Origin: Bog-473 sp036268485 | GTDB lineage: Bacteria; Actinomycetota; Acidimicrobiia; Acidimicrobiales; RAAP-2 | Direction of reading: 5' to 3' | DNA: 64,000 nucleotides | Assembly: GCA_036268485.1 (NCBI GenBank) | Contig: DATAUC010000038.1 | Location: 186,001 to 250,000 of the forward strand | Part shown: piece by piece, positions 26,411 through 34,953 of the stretch | Layout: each line of letters starts with the position of its first letter | Position numbering within the stretch: position 1 is the stretch's first letter | Made by a program: the position numbers and the translations under genes | Notes under the pieces: generated by a model | Seen by the model: the letters and a program-made list of their open reading frames with translations, nothing else | Databases searched by the model: none | Told to the model about the DNA's origin: nothing

Positions 26411-27410
26411 ACCAGGGCGCACCGACGCCGGGCACTACCAAGGTGCACGGCACCGGCTGGGCCTGGCCCGGGTCGAGCGCGTTAAGCACGTCCTGAGCCA
26501 CTACCGGGTCGAAGGCCATGGTCAGATGCTCCGAGAAGTCAGTCGCACACTGGTTCTGCACCACGATGTTGGTGGCGTTCGGCGCGTTCAGACGCCCTGA
26601 CGTGTACGGCGACACCAATTCGTCGTACTTGGTCATGATCGTCGTGTAGGTCACACCCGGTACGGCGTAGTGACCGTCGGCATACAGATGGGTGAGAAAG
26701 GGAGATCCCGTCAGGAACTCCTGGCACGATCCGCACACCTTGGTCACCGCGCCGGTCACCGGCGCCGTCGCGCTCGGCAGCGCCTTCTCCAGCGTGGCCA
26801 GCAGGGCCGAGAACCCGTCGAGGCTGGTCCCTTGGTAGAGCGGGGTGATGGCGACGTAGCGATTCACCTTGGCCGCCCCGCCCTCGAACTTGAGGTAGTA
26901 TTGCGGCATCACCGTGCCTTCGGAATGGCCCACCAGATCGACCTTGGCGGCACCGGTGCTGGCCAAGACCCGGGACACCAAGGCGGCCAATTGCAGGCTG
27001 CTGGTCTCCATGGCTTCGACGCCCCCGACATAGGGCTCGCCGGGGTCCAGGCCGTAGGTCAGGGCGTAGACGCAGTAGCCGTTGTCGGCCAGGAGCGGCG
27101 CCATAGTGCCCCAGTTCTCCGCCATGGTGGCCCCTAGCCCGTGAACCAGGATGACCGGGTCCGGATGCTGGGCCGACGGCTTGCAGGACCAGATATTGGC
27201 CCCCGCCGGCGGCGCCGAGGGGTCGGTAATCGGCTTGGGACCCACACTGACCGTGCTGTAGAGCACCGGATACGGCGCGTCGGCATGGACCGAGTTCACG
27301 AGGGCCGGCCCATGGGTGCCCACAGCCGCCCCAGCCGGTACTCCTGCCGCCACCAGAACGCAGACTGCGGCCAGCAGTCCACTCGCTACCCCCGGCGCCT
27401 TCAATCTCAT
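26403..27410 (-). CDS. Secreted lipase, class 2 family
   Basis: A 335-residue secreted alpha/beta hydrolase with a signal peptide (MRLKAPGVASGLLAAVCVLV, cleavage after AGA). The oxyanion-hole motif is VILVHGLGATM, the nucleophile elbow VDLVGHSEGT, the Asp in KYDELVSPY and the His in SEHLTMA. The set matches class 2 (Pfam Lipase_2) lipases of actinobacteria. Cys residues near 219/222 (CGSC) and near the C-terminus may form disulfides. The start ATG has TACATT six bases upstream, so the mRNA is probably leaderless. Extracellular esters or triacylglycerols are the likely substrate. Confidence 0.85.
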   Translation of the reverse strand: MRLKAPGVASGLLAAVCVLVAAGVPAGAAVGTHGPALVNSVHADAPYPVLYSTVSVGPKPITDPSAPPAGANIWSCKPSAQHPDPVILVHGLGATMAENWGTMAPLLADNGYCVYALTYGLDPGEPYVGGVEAMETSSLQLAALVSRVLASTGAAKVDLVGHSEGTVMPQYYLKFEGGAAKVNRYVAITPLYQGTSLDGFSALLATLEKALPSATAPVTGAVTKVCGSCQEFLTGSPFLTHLYADGHYAVPGVTYTTIMTKYDELVSPYTSGRLNAPNATNIVVQNQCATDFSEHLTMAFDPVVAQDVLNALDPGQAQPVPCTLVVPGVGAPWFK

Positions 27411-27422
27411 GGCCGAAATGTA
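27408..27422 (-). promoter_or_regulatory. Leaderless promoter of the lipase gene
   Basis: On the minus strand TACATT (27422-27417) is followed by six bases and the ATG at 27410. A CTGACC hexamer 17 bp before it could act as the -35 element. Confidence 0.5.
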
Positions 27423-27436
27423 CTGCCGAAGTCCGG

Positions 27437-28063
27437 TCAGGTCAGCGGGGGCCGCTGGAGCATCTCGACCCTGCGGGCCAGGTTGACCGCGTGATCGCCC
27501 AAGCGCTCGTAGAAACGAGCCAGCAAGGTCACCTGGGCGCTGATGGCCGTCGGCATCGATTCCCCGGCGATCTCTTTGGTCAAGCGCTCATGGAGGATGT
27601 CGATCTCTTCATCCGCCTCGGCCAGCTCCTCGGACCGGGCCGAGCGGTCGCCGTAGGCGTCCGCCGCGTCGCGCCACATCTCGAGTGCCACCTCGGCCAT
27701 CCGTTGGACGATGCCCCGGCTGAGCGGGCTCATCTCCGCTCCCAAATTGGTCACGGCACGTTGGGCAATGTGTTCGGCCAGGTCGCCGGATCGCTCCAAC
27801 TCGGGCAGGATGAGCAGCACGCCGACCAGATGGCGCAGGGTCGCGCTCGTTGTGGATGCCTCGTCAATCTGCTGCCAGACCAGCAGCTCCACGTCGGCCG
27901 TGAGATCGTCGACCGTCTGATCGCCGTCGACCACGGCGATGCCGGTGGCCGCATCGTTGCTCAAAAGGGCCTCAGTAGCTCCCGCCAGCGCCTCGGAGAC
28001 CAGGGCAAAGAGTTGGGTGACCCGGGTGTCGATGAGCTCGATCGCTGGTGGTTCCGCTGCCAT
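27437..28063 (-). CDS. phoU: PhoU phosphate-transport regulator
   Basis: A 208-residue, all-helical protein made of two PhoU repeats, with EDRV/DxxVN-like acidic clusters (LVSEALAGATEALLS; ERSGDLAEHIAQRAV; RLGDHAVNLARRVE). PhoU links phosphate import to PhoR/PhoP control and prevents excess uptake. Here it is not next to pst genes; it is divergent from a PHS-type transporter with a PHO box between. ATG 28063 lies nine bases after a TAACCT element. Confidence 0.9.
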   Translation of the reverse strand: MAAEPPAIELIDTRVTQLFALVSEALAGATEALLSNDAATGIAVVDGDQTVDDLTADVELLVWQQIDEASTTSATLRHLVGVLLILPELERSGDLAEHIAQRAVTNLGAEMSPLSRGIVQRMAEVALEMWRDAADAYGDRSARSEELAEADEEIDILHERLTKEIAGESMPTAISAQVTLLARFYERLGDHAVNLARRVEMLQRPPLT

Positions 28064-28108
28064 GGCGTCCGTAGGTTACTGGGGTCGAGCACCAAGAATT
28101 CGCGTTTA

Positions 28109-28152
28109 GTTCGCGTAACGTTCACTTTCAGATGGTGTGGGGTTCAAGTGCG
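28109..28152. promoter_or_regulatory. PHO box: four 11-bp PhoP direct-repeat units
   Basis: Units begin at 28109 (GTTCGCGTAAC), 28120 (GTTCACTTTCA), 28131 (GATGGTGTGGG, degenerate) and 28142 (GTTCAAGTGCG). The 11-nt spacing and GTTCA core match the PhoP-binding units described for Streptomyces. The array lies between phoU and the transporter and ends 19 bp before the transporter ATG. Confidence 0.65.
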
Positions 28153-28171
28153 CCAACAAGAGTGGCCAGTG

Positions 28172-29638
28172 ATGAGCATCCGTGAGCGGGAGACAGTCAC
28201 ACCCTTCAAGCCCATTGGGGTCGTAGGCGCTGAAAGTCCAGGTCAAGAGGGTCAGACCGTCACCGACCTCCTCAATGACGCACCGGCCAGCAAGTTCCAC
28301 CGTCGTACGGTCATTGTCTCCGGCGTCGGCTTCTTCACCGATGCCTATGACCTCTTCGTCATCGGCACCGCGGCCGCCCTGGTGGCCGTGCAATGGCACC
28401 TGAGCACCCTGCAGACCAGCTGGGTGACGGGCGCGGCCATCCTGGGCGCCTTTGTGGGTGCCTTCATCTTTGGTCGCATCGCCGACGTCATCGGCCGCAA
28501 GAAGGTCTACGTGACCGTAGCGGTCATCATGATCTTCGGCGCCCTGGCCTCGGCGTTCGCTCCCAGCTTCTACTGGCTGGTGGCCGCCCGCCTCGTCCTC
28601 GGGCTGGGCATCGGCGGGGACTACCCCGTGTCCGCTGTGCTCATGAGCGAGTACTCCAACCGCAAGGACAGGGGCCGCCTGGTCGGGATGGTCTTTTCCA
28701 TGCAGGCCCTCGGTCTCATCGTTGGTCCCTTGGTGGCCCTGGTTCTCCTGTCGTCCGGCCTCGGCGACGACGTGACATGGCGCATCCTCCTCGGCCTGGG
28801 TGCGGTGCCCGCAGCCGCCGTGGTGTACCTGCGCTCGAAGATGCCCGAGTCCCCTCGTTACCTGGCCCAGGTGCAGGGCGAGGCCAGTCGGGCCGCCAAG
28901 GATCTGACCCAGTTCTCCAACGGCGTGATCAGTCAGCCGACAACTGCGGGAGCCACCGGCGCCCGCCTCCGCCTCGGCGAGTTCCTGACCAACCCGCGCA
29001 TGTTGATGCTCATCCTTGGCACGGCGGGATCCTGGTTCCTGTTCGACTACGCCTACTACGGCAACACCCTTTCGCTGCCTGCCATTTTGAAGCAGGTCAA
29101 TCCCACCGCCTCCATCGAGACCAAGCTGGCCTGGTCGCTCGGCATGTTTGTCCTCTTCGCCGTGCCCGGCTACATCCTGGCCGTCATGCGCATGGATCGC
29201 ATCGGACACAAGCGTCTGCAGTTCATCGGATTCTCCGTGATGGCCGTGGCCTTTCTCACCCTGGCCGCCGTACCGGCGCTGACCGAGCACGTGGCCCCGT
29301 TCCTCACGGTCCTCGGCCTGAGTTATTTCTTTATTGAGTTCGGGCCCAATACGACCACGTTCGTGCTGCCGTCAGAGGTGTTTCCAGTCAGCGTTCGTAC
29401 GACCGGACACGGCATGGCCGCCGGTATCGGCAAACTCGGCGCCTTCGTCGGCGTGTTCTTGGTGCCCGTGCTGGAAGACCACATCGGATTGCGGGGACTG
29501 CTGGCGGTAGCCGGAGTGGCCGCCATCCTCGGGTTCCTGGTGACAACCGTCCTGCCCGAGCCGGCCCAGCGGAACCTTGAGGACATGGGCGACGACGACA
29601 CCGAGATGGCCGAAATAACGGAGCTTCGAACCGCCTGA
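28172..29638 (+). CDS. MFS transporter, phosphate:H+ symporter (PHS/Pho84-like) family
   Basis: A 488-residue MFS protein of about 12 helices. Signature features are GFFTDAYDLFVIG in helix 1, GRIADVIGRKK (motif A) and GIGGDYPVSAVLMSEYSNRK, the helix-4 signature of fungal and bacterial phosphate symporters. A long central loop follows helix 6. The ATG at 28172 is taken because the upstream frame runs antisense through phoU; an in-frame GTG at 28148 falls inside the PHO box. The adjacent PHO box and phoU strongly support phosphate as substrate. Confidence 0.85.
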   Translation: MSIRERETVTPFKPIGVVGAESPGQEGQTVTDLLNDAPASKFHRRTVIVSGVGFFTDAYDLFVIGTAAALVAVQWHLSTLQTSWVTGAAILGAFVGAFIFGRIADVIGRKKVYVTVAVIMIFGALASAFAPSFYWLVAARLVLGLGIGGDYPVSAVLMSEYSNRKDRGRLVGMVFSMQALGLIVGPLVALVLLSSGLGDDVTWRILLGLGAVPAAAVVYLRSKMPESPRYLAQVQGEASRAAKDLTQFSNGVISQPTTAGATGARLRLGEFLTNPRMLMLILGTAGSWFLFDYAYYGNTLSLPAILKQVNPTASIETKLAWSLGMFVLFAVPGYILAVMRMDRIGHKRLQFIGFSVMAVAFLTLAAVPALTEHVAPFLTVLGLSYFFIEFGPNTTTFVLPSEVFPVSVRTTGHGMAAGIGKLGAFVGVFLVPVLEDHIGLRGLLAVAGVAAILGFLVTTVLPEPAQRNLEDMGDDDTEMAEITELRTA

Positions 29639-29737
29639 GCCACCGCATCGGCAGTGTCACGAAACTGCAACAAAACCCTACGCCGATTGCCAGCATTCAC
29701 TACGAGCACGGCAAGCCGGCCGGACCATGGTGAAGCC

Positions 29738-30034
29738 ATGGACGTCATCACCCTCGAGTCGTGCCACAGCACCTGGGTCTTCGAACCCAACGCCATGCGG
29801 TTCCGTCGGATCCTCAAGGAGATCGAGGTCGGTGACCATGCCGTGGCCACGGGCTGGCGGCCCTATTTTCGCCTTCAGCTGGAATCGGATTCTGAGGCCT
29901 TCACCGTCTTCTTGAATCCCGAGGGATCACGGCTCATCCGTTCATGGCGCCATACCCAGGATTGCCAGCAATGCGGCGGCCACGTCACGGCCGTTCTGTC
30001 GTTGACCGAACTCCGCAACGCGCTCAGCGCCTGA
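29738..30034 (+). CDS. Small hypothetical protein with a CxxC pair
   Basis: A 98-residue soluble protein of unknown family. It begins MDVITLESCHSTWVFE and ends with a SWRHTQDCQQCGGHVTAVL segment where a C-x2-C pair and nearby His residues could bind zinc. There is no signal peptide or membrane helix. The start at ATG 29738 has GGTGAAG upstream; the frame remains open another 28 codons. Composition matches neighbouring genes. Confidence 0.6.
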   Translation: MDVITLESCHSTWVFEPNAMRFRRILKEIEVGDHAVATGWRPYFRLQLESDSEAFTVFLNPEGSRLIRSWRHTQDCQQCGGHVTAVLSLTELRNALSA

Positions 30035-30053
30035 AGCGAGAAGCTCCCGAGCG

Positions 30054-31085
30054 TCAGTCCCGGGCCAGGGCGGCGATGTCCCGTGCCGTGTCCCGGCTGA
30101 CGTCAGGGCAGGCGATCGTAAAGATCTCTGTGCCATGCATCGTGCCCATCATCTGGCGGCCCCGTGCCGGCACGCCCGCCTGCAGGAGGAGCCGGTAGAA
30201 GGCCAAGCCCTCATCCCGCAGCGGATCGCACTCGTTCACACTGATAACGGTGGGAGGAAAGCCGGTGACATCATCGACGGTGGCGAACAGCGGCCAGGCC
30301 AGGGGGTTGCGCTCATTGAACGCCTCCATTCCATATCCCATGGCACCGCGATTGCTATGCAGGTCAAGCAGAATGCCGTTGTTCTCGGTCGACGAAGGCA
30401 GGCTGTCCTGCGGCCACTCTCCGGCAATGTACGGGCAGAGCGCGTAGAGACCCTTCACCAGTCCCAGCTCACCGTCGCGCTTGAGCTTGAGACCCGTGGC
30501 CAGGGTCAAGTTTCCTCCGCCACTTTCACCGGCGACCACAATGCGGTCTGGATCGATGTTGAGGTGCGCCGCATTGGCCACCACCCACTTGAGTCCGGAA
30601 ATGCAGTCGTTGAGCCCGGCCGGGAATGGCGCCACTTCGGGCGCTGATGACGGCTCGACCGAATTGCGAAAATCGACCATGACCACGGCCACGCCGTTGG
30701 CCGCGATGATCTTTCCCCACCCTCGGTACATGCCGTCGAAGCACGAGAGGGACGCCATCCCGCCCCCATGGATGTAATAGACGCAGGCCAATGTCTCGGC
30801 GTTGTCGGGACGGATGACCTGCAATTTGATGGTGTTGCCATCGGGCGCCGACACGATGTCCTCTGTGTGGACCCGTAGTCCGGCCGATGGTGCGAACTCC
30901 TCGCTGTCACAGAGATCCATGAAGGCCGTCATGGCCACTCGAGCCTCCTTGGCGGCCACAGAGTTTGCCTCCTCCATCATGGCCTCACGACTCTCAGCGT
31001 CCGTAGATCGGATCCCTGGAATGAACGAGAGAATGGCCTTGATGCGTGGATCGATGCGAATGTCGCCGGCAATGTCATGAGCCAT
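30054..31085 (-). CDS. HSL-family alpha/beta hydrolase (esterase)
   Basis: A 343-residue hydrolase of the hormone-sensitive-lipase family: oxyanion motif YYIHGGGMAS, nucleophile elbow VVAGESGGGN, catalytic Asp in NECDPLRDEG and His in GTMHGTEIF. It lacks a signal peptide. ATG 31085 has GAGGAG 9 nt upstream. It is preceded by an isolated 15-bp palindrome (31146-31160). It lies 115 bp downstream of the catabolic operon on the same strand, so it may belong to the same pathway but is likely transcribed separately. Confidence 0.85.
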   Translation of the reverse strand: MAHDIAGDIRIDPRIKAILSFIPGIRSTDAESREAMMEEANSVAAKEARVAMTAFMDLCDSEEFAPSAGLRVHTEDIVSAPDGNTIKLQVIRPDNAETLACVYYIHGGGMASLSCFDGMYRGWGKIIAANGVAVVMVDFRNSVEPSSAPEVAPFPAGLNDCISGLKWVVANAAHLNIDPDRIVVAGESGGGNLTLATGLKLKRDGELGLVKGLYALCPYIAGEWPQDSLPSSTENNGILLDLHSNRGAMGYGMEAFNERNPLAWPLFATVDDVTGFPPTVISVNECDPLRDEGLAFYRLLLQAGVPARGRQMMGTMHGTEIFTIACPDVSRDTARDIAALARD

Positions 31086-31145
31086 GGTGCTGGTCTCCTC
31101 GGTTCGGCGGAACTTGCTTGCTCCGCAGTGGGTACGCCCCCCATG

Positions 31146-31160
31146 TGCCGATAATCGGCA
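31146..31160. promoter_or_regulatory. Perfect 15-bp palindrome upstream of the HSL esterase
   Basis: TGCCGATAATCGGCA has two 7-bp arms around a single central base and lies 61-75 bp upstream of the 31085 start. It could be an operator. No matching copy was noticed elsewhere in the window. The rest of the 31086-31200 gap shows nothing else. Confidence 0.4.
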
Positions 31161-31200
31161 TGGCGCGGTGATGAACCTCGACGTTAGAACAACCGCGGAT

Positions 31201-32106
31201 CTATTGCCCGCTGGCCGCTCGCTCGAATGACCGGTGGATCACGGTTCGAGTCCGGGCCCAGATCGCCGTCGCTTCGGGAACACCGACGCCGACCAGGCCC
31301 TGCCAGCCGTGCACGGCACCGGGCCAGGATTCGATCGTCACCGCAACGCCGGCCTCCATCGCCGCCGCAGCCAGTTGGAGTACCCCTTCACGGAGCGTGT
31401 CATGTTGGCCTACGGGCAAGAACAATGGAGGGAGCCCGGCCAGATCGGCGTAGGCGGGAGACACCGACGGATCGTCCAATGGGACTCGGCCTTGTGTGTA
31501 GTCCATCCCCCGATTGCGGACCCACTGGGCTGTGAGGAAGGGGTCCCCCGCTCCCTCGTTCGGATCCGCCACCGAAAGGTCAAACCAGCCCGAGACGGAC
31601 ACGAAACAGGCCGGCATCGGTAAGCCTTTCTGGAGCGCACCAATGAGCGTGGTGAGTGCCAGTCCCCCACCACAGGAGTCACCCATAACCACCAACTTCG
31701 ACGTATCGATCCCGCTGGCAATGAGCCCTTCGTAGGCGGCCAAGCAGTCCTCCTGTGCGGCCGGATAGGGATGCTCGGGTGCCAACCGGTAGTCCGGTTG
31801 GACGACCCGGAGCCCGAGCTGCTCGACCAGCATGGCGCCGTAGAAGTGGTACGCATCGAGTGGACAGGACACCAAGCCTCCACCGTGACAGTGGAACGCC
31901 ACGCCTTCATCCGGCGCCCCGTTGCCATATTCATACCAAGCAGCTCGGACACCACCGAACACCGCTTCCCGCACCACAATTTCGGACGGAACCGCATGGC
32001 CGTGGAAAGGCGCCAACATCGCGCGCACCTGGTGATAGTCGGCGGATGGATCAGCGAAGTCGGTCGGGATGAGCGCCAACATCTCGGTCATCTCCGCGCT
32101 GACCAT
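31201..32106 (-). CDS. HSL-family esterase at the end of the BVMO operon
   Basis: A 301-residue alpha/beta hydrolase: CHGGGLVSCPLDAYHFYG holds the oxyanion HGGG, RVVQPDYRLAPEHPYPA is the HSL-family strand, GDSCGGG is the nucleophile elbow, QHDTLREG holds the acid and AVHGWQG the His. The start at ATG 32106 is four nucleotides after the monooxygenase stop. The frame is open further upstream inside that gene, but the coupled position fits an operon. Hydrolysing the ester made by the Baeyer-Villiger enzyme is the simplest role. Confidence 0.85.
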   Translation of the reverse strand: MVSAEMTEMLALIPTDFADPSADYHQVRAMLAPFHGHAVPSEIVVREAVFGGVRAAWYEYGNGAPDEGVAFHCHGGGLVSCPLDAYHFYGAMLVEQLGLRVVQPDYRLAPEHPYPAAQEDCLAAYEGLIASGIDTSKLVVMGDSCGGGLALTTLIGALQKGLPMPACFVSVSGWFDLSVADPNEGAGDPFLTAQWVRNRGMDYTQGRVPLDDPSVSPAYADLAGLPPLFLPVGQHDTLREGVLQLAAAAMEAGVAVTIESWPGAVHGWQGLVGVGVPEATAIWARTRTVIHRSFERAASGQ

Positions 32107-32110
32107 CGAC

Positions 32111-34012
32111 TCAGCGCAGTTCGTAGTCAGCCAGGTCGGGCTGACGGGTGCGTTCCCAATATTCGAGCAGTCCGTAGGGCCAATTCTGCGAGATCCGTCC
32201 CAGAGCGTTCTTGTACCAACTCGGAACATCGGCCACGCCCCAGGCCATGAGCCGGTTGCCGGCGTCGATCTCGACGTTGTAGGCGTCGTGCACCTCGGGC
32301 CGGCACACCATGGTGCGAAGGCCGCGCCCGAGGACTTCGCCCAGTGCCTCGACGATGTAGCGGACCTGGCATTCGACCATCACAATGATGCTGCCGTTGA
32401 CCACCAGATTGGTGTTGGGGCCGTACAGCATGAAGAAATTCGGGAAGGTGGGAATGGTCATACCCAGGTAGGCCCGGGCGTCACCGTCCCATTGCTCGTT
32501 GAGTTCCACCCCGTCGGCGCCCACCACGCGCATCGGCGTCATGAATTGGGACGCCGCGAATCCGGTGCCATAGATCACCACGTCGGCCGGGTGGTCAACG
32601 CCATCCACGGTCCGGATACCAGATTCGATCACCTCGGCGATGGTCTCAGTGATCACGTTGACGTGGGGACGCTGCAAAGTGGCCGCCCAAATTCCGTCGT
32701 CCCGCAGCCCACGCTTGGAAAAGGGTGGAAACTGCGGAGTCATCTTCTCGAGCAATTCAGGGTCGTCGACCTGCGTCCGCAGGATCTCAATCAACATGTC
32801 CCGCACAAATTGGTTGGCCGGACTGACCGAGAGGGTCTTGTCTTTCCATTCAGGATCCACTCGAGCCGTCGGGAGCAGTCCTTCGTGCATGAGCCAGAAC
32901 TGCCAGAGTCGATCCCAGCGTCCGTACGTCGGGACCAGAGAGAGCAGGTGACCGTAGGTGGCCGAGAATGGTTCCCGGTAGTTCTCGGTGGGCAACAACC
33001 ACGGAGGGGTCCGCTGGTAGATGTCCACCTGGCTCGCCTGGTCCGCCACCGTCGGGACGAACTGGGCCGCACTGGCCCCGGTCCCGATCACCGCCACCCG
33101 CTGGCCGGCCAGGGAGACGGAATGATCCCAACGGGCCGAATGGAACGAGGCACCGGCAAACGACGCCTGTCCATCGATGGCCGGGAAGGAAGGCCGATTG
33201 AGTTGGCCCACGGCGCAGATCAGTAGATCGAAGCGCTCGGTCCGAATCGATCCGTTGGCGCCCCGTAGGTCAACCTCCCACTTCTGGTCCCCGTCCAGGT
33301 AGCGGGCTTCGGTGACTTCGGTCGAAAATGCGATGCAGGGGGTCAGGGCCAGGTCGGCGGTGACCTTTTGCACGTAGGCCAACAGATCGGGTTGCGCGGA
33401 GAACCTCCCAGCCCATTCGTCGGTCTGGGCGAACGAGAAGCTGTACAGCTGGTTTGGCACATCGACCCGGCAGCCGGGATACGTGTTCTCCAGCCAGGTC
33501 CCACCCACGTCGGCGTTCTTCTCGAAAACAGCCACCTCGACTCCGGCCTGGCGCAGGCGGTGGGCCGCGGCCAATCCGGAAACCCCGGCACCGACAATGG
33601 CGCAGCGGAGTCCTCTGGCGTCCGGCAGGTCGGCCACGTGCCAGCTCGGAGCGCGGGGGTCCGTACCCGCCAATGCCAGTTCTTCGGTCAGGAACTCAGA
33701 CCACTTCGGGGTAGCCGACGGACTGACCAGGAAATCGAAAATCTGACGCAATTCGTCTTGGGTCAGGAGTCGCTCTGGGTCGCCCGCCGCTCCGTGATCA
33801 AGCAGCGCTTGGGCGGCTAGGGCTCGGGCTTCCTCTTCCTGCTCGGAGTTGAGCCCTCGACCCGGGACCAGCATCTGCAGCTGGTCCGGCGCCAGGTCGG
33901 GCCGCAACACACTGAGGTCACCGGTTAGGTGAGCTACGGCGCAAAGGAGGGGATGCACCTCGGCCTCCGCCAGCGCATCACGCAATGCGGCGCTCGTCGA
34001 CGTTGGTGCCAT
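32111..34012 (-). CDS. Baeyer-Villiger monooxygenase, HAPMO-like
   Basis: A 633-residue flavoprotein. It has an N-terminal extension of about 135 residues, as in 4-hydroxyacetophenone monooxygenase, then the FAD motif GAGVSGLAAAHRL at 141, the BVMO fingerprint F285-x-G-x3-H291-x3-W295-D296, and the NADPH motif GTGASAAQ at 311. BVMOs insert oxygen next to a ketone to give an ester or lactone. A GGGGGAGGG ribosome binding site lies immediately before the ATG. It stands between the SDR gene and an esterase gene on the same strand. The substrate could be an aryl, alkyl or steroid ketone. Confidence 0.9.
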   Translation of the reverse strand: MAPTSTSAALRDALAEAEVHPLLCAVAHLTGDLSVLRPDLAPDQLQMLVPGRGLNSEQEEEARALAAQALLDHGAAGDPERLLTQDELRQIFDFLVSPSATPKWSEFLTEELALAGTDPRAPSWHVADLPDARGLRCAIVGAGVSGLAAAHRLRQAGVEVAVFEKNADVGGTWLENTYPGCRVDVPNQLYSFSFAQTDEWAGRFSAQPDLLAYVQKVTADLALTPCIAFSTEVTEARYLDGDQKWEVDLRGANGSIRTERFDLLICAVGQLNRPSFPAIDGQASFAGASFHSARWDHSVSLAGQRVAVIGTGASAAQFVPTVADQASQVDIYQRTPPWLLPTENYREPFSATYGHLLSLVPTYGRWDRLWQFWLMHEGLLPTARVDPEWKDKTLSVSPANQFVRDMLIEILRTQVDDPELLEKMTPQFPPFSKRGLRDDGIWAATLQRPHVNVITETIAEVIESGIRTVDGVDHPADVVIYGTGFAASQFMTPMRVVGADGVELNEQWDGDARAYLGMTIPTFPNFFMLYGPNTNLVVNGSIIVMVECQVRYIVEALGEVLGRGLRTMVCRPEVHDAYNVEIDAGNRLMAWGVADVPSWYKNALGRISQNWPYGLLEYWERTRQPDLADYELR

Positions 34013-34047
34013 CCCTCCCCCTTGCTAGTTCACCTGGTGCTGCGTGT

Positions 34048-34950
34048 TCAGCCCTGCATGGCTTGAATGAGCTTGGTCATCTGGCTGTTGACCTCCACGG
34101 TGCGAGGCAACTTGTCCATAGCTGTGGCCAGTGACTCCACGGTCCAACGGTCGTCGCTCGAGACCTCTTCGGCAATGGACCAGCCACCGTAGATGCCGAC
34201 CGAACCACCATAGACACTGAACACCTGGCCGTTGAAGGGGCACGTCTCAGCAGCCAGGACGGCCACCAGCGGCGAGATGTTCTCGGGGTCGAACACGTGC
34301 TTGCCCATGGCCTCACCGAGGCCGGGAGTCTGCAGGGTGAGGCGGGTGCGAGCCACCGGCGCGATGCAGTTGGCCCGGACGCCGTAGCGGTTGAGCTCCA
34401 TGCCGTTGACCACGGTCATGGCGGCAATACCCGCCTTGGCGGCTGAATAGTTGGTCTGGCCCACGTTGCCGTGGAGGCCGGCACCCGAGCTGGTGTTCAC
34501 GATGGCCCGGTCGACGATGTTTCCTGTCTTGGCCGCCTCACGCCACACCTCGGCCGCGTGGCGGGTGATGTTGAAGGTCCCCTTGAGGTGCACCGAAATC
34601 ACGTCGTCGAATTCCTGCTCGCTCATGCTGACAAGCATGCGGTCGCGCAGGATACCGGCGTTGTTCACCACGACGTGGAGATCACCGAAGGTCGACACAG
34701 CGAGGTCGACGATGGCCTTGGCTCCGTCGAAGGAGGTGACGCTGTCCGTACTGGCGACAGCCTGACCACCCGCAGCCACGATCTCGTCCACCACGGCCTG
34801 AGCCGCCGAAACGTCGGCGCCCGATCCGTCAATGGCTCCGCCGAGGTCGTTGACGACCACTTTGGCGCCCAGTGAGGCGAAGAGAAGGGCGTGCTCACGG
34901 CCGATACCGCGACCGCCACCGGTGATGATGGCAACTCTGTCCTGCAACAT
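34048..34950 (-). CDS. SDR family dehydrogenase (3-hydroxyacyl-CoA dehydrogenase/HSD17B4-like)
   Basis: A 300-residue short-chain dehydrogenase: TGGGRGIG cofactor motif at 10-17, NNAG at 96-99, catalytic Ser154/155, Tyr168 and Lys172 (NYSAAK). The C-terminal extension of about 60 residues resembles the dehydrogenase module of the peroxisomal multifunctional enzyme type 2 and actinobacterial steroid/fatty-acid hydroxyacyl-CoA dehydrogenases. Its start is three nucleotides after the thiolase stop. It probably oxidises the 3-hydroxyacyl-CoA that the thiolase cleaves. Confidence 0.88.
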   Translation of the reverse strand: MLQDRVAIITGGGRGIGREHALLFASLGAKVVVNDLGGAIDGSGADVSAAQAVVDEIVAAGGQAVASTDSVTSFDGAKAIVDLAVSTFGDLHVVVNNAGILRDRMLVSMSEQEFDDVISVHLKGTFNITRHAAEVWREAAKTGNIVDRAIVNTSSGAGLHGNVGQTNYSAAKAGIAAMTVVNGMELNRYGVRANCIAPVARTRLTLQTPGLGEAMGKHVFDPENISPLVAVLAAETCPFNGQVFSVYGGSVGIYGGWSIAEEVSSDDRWTVESLATAMDKLPRTVEVNSQMTKLIQAMQG

Positions 34951-34953
34951 GGT

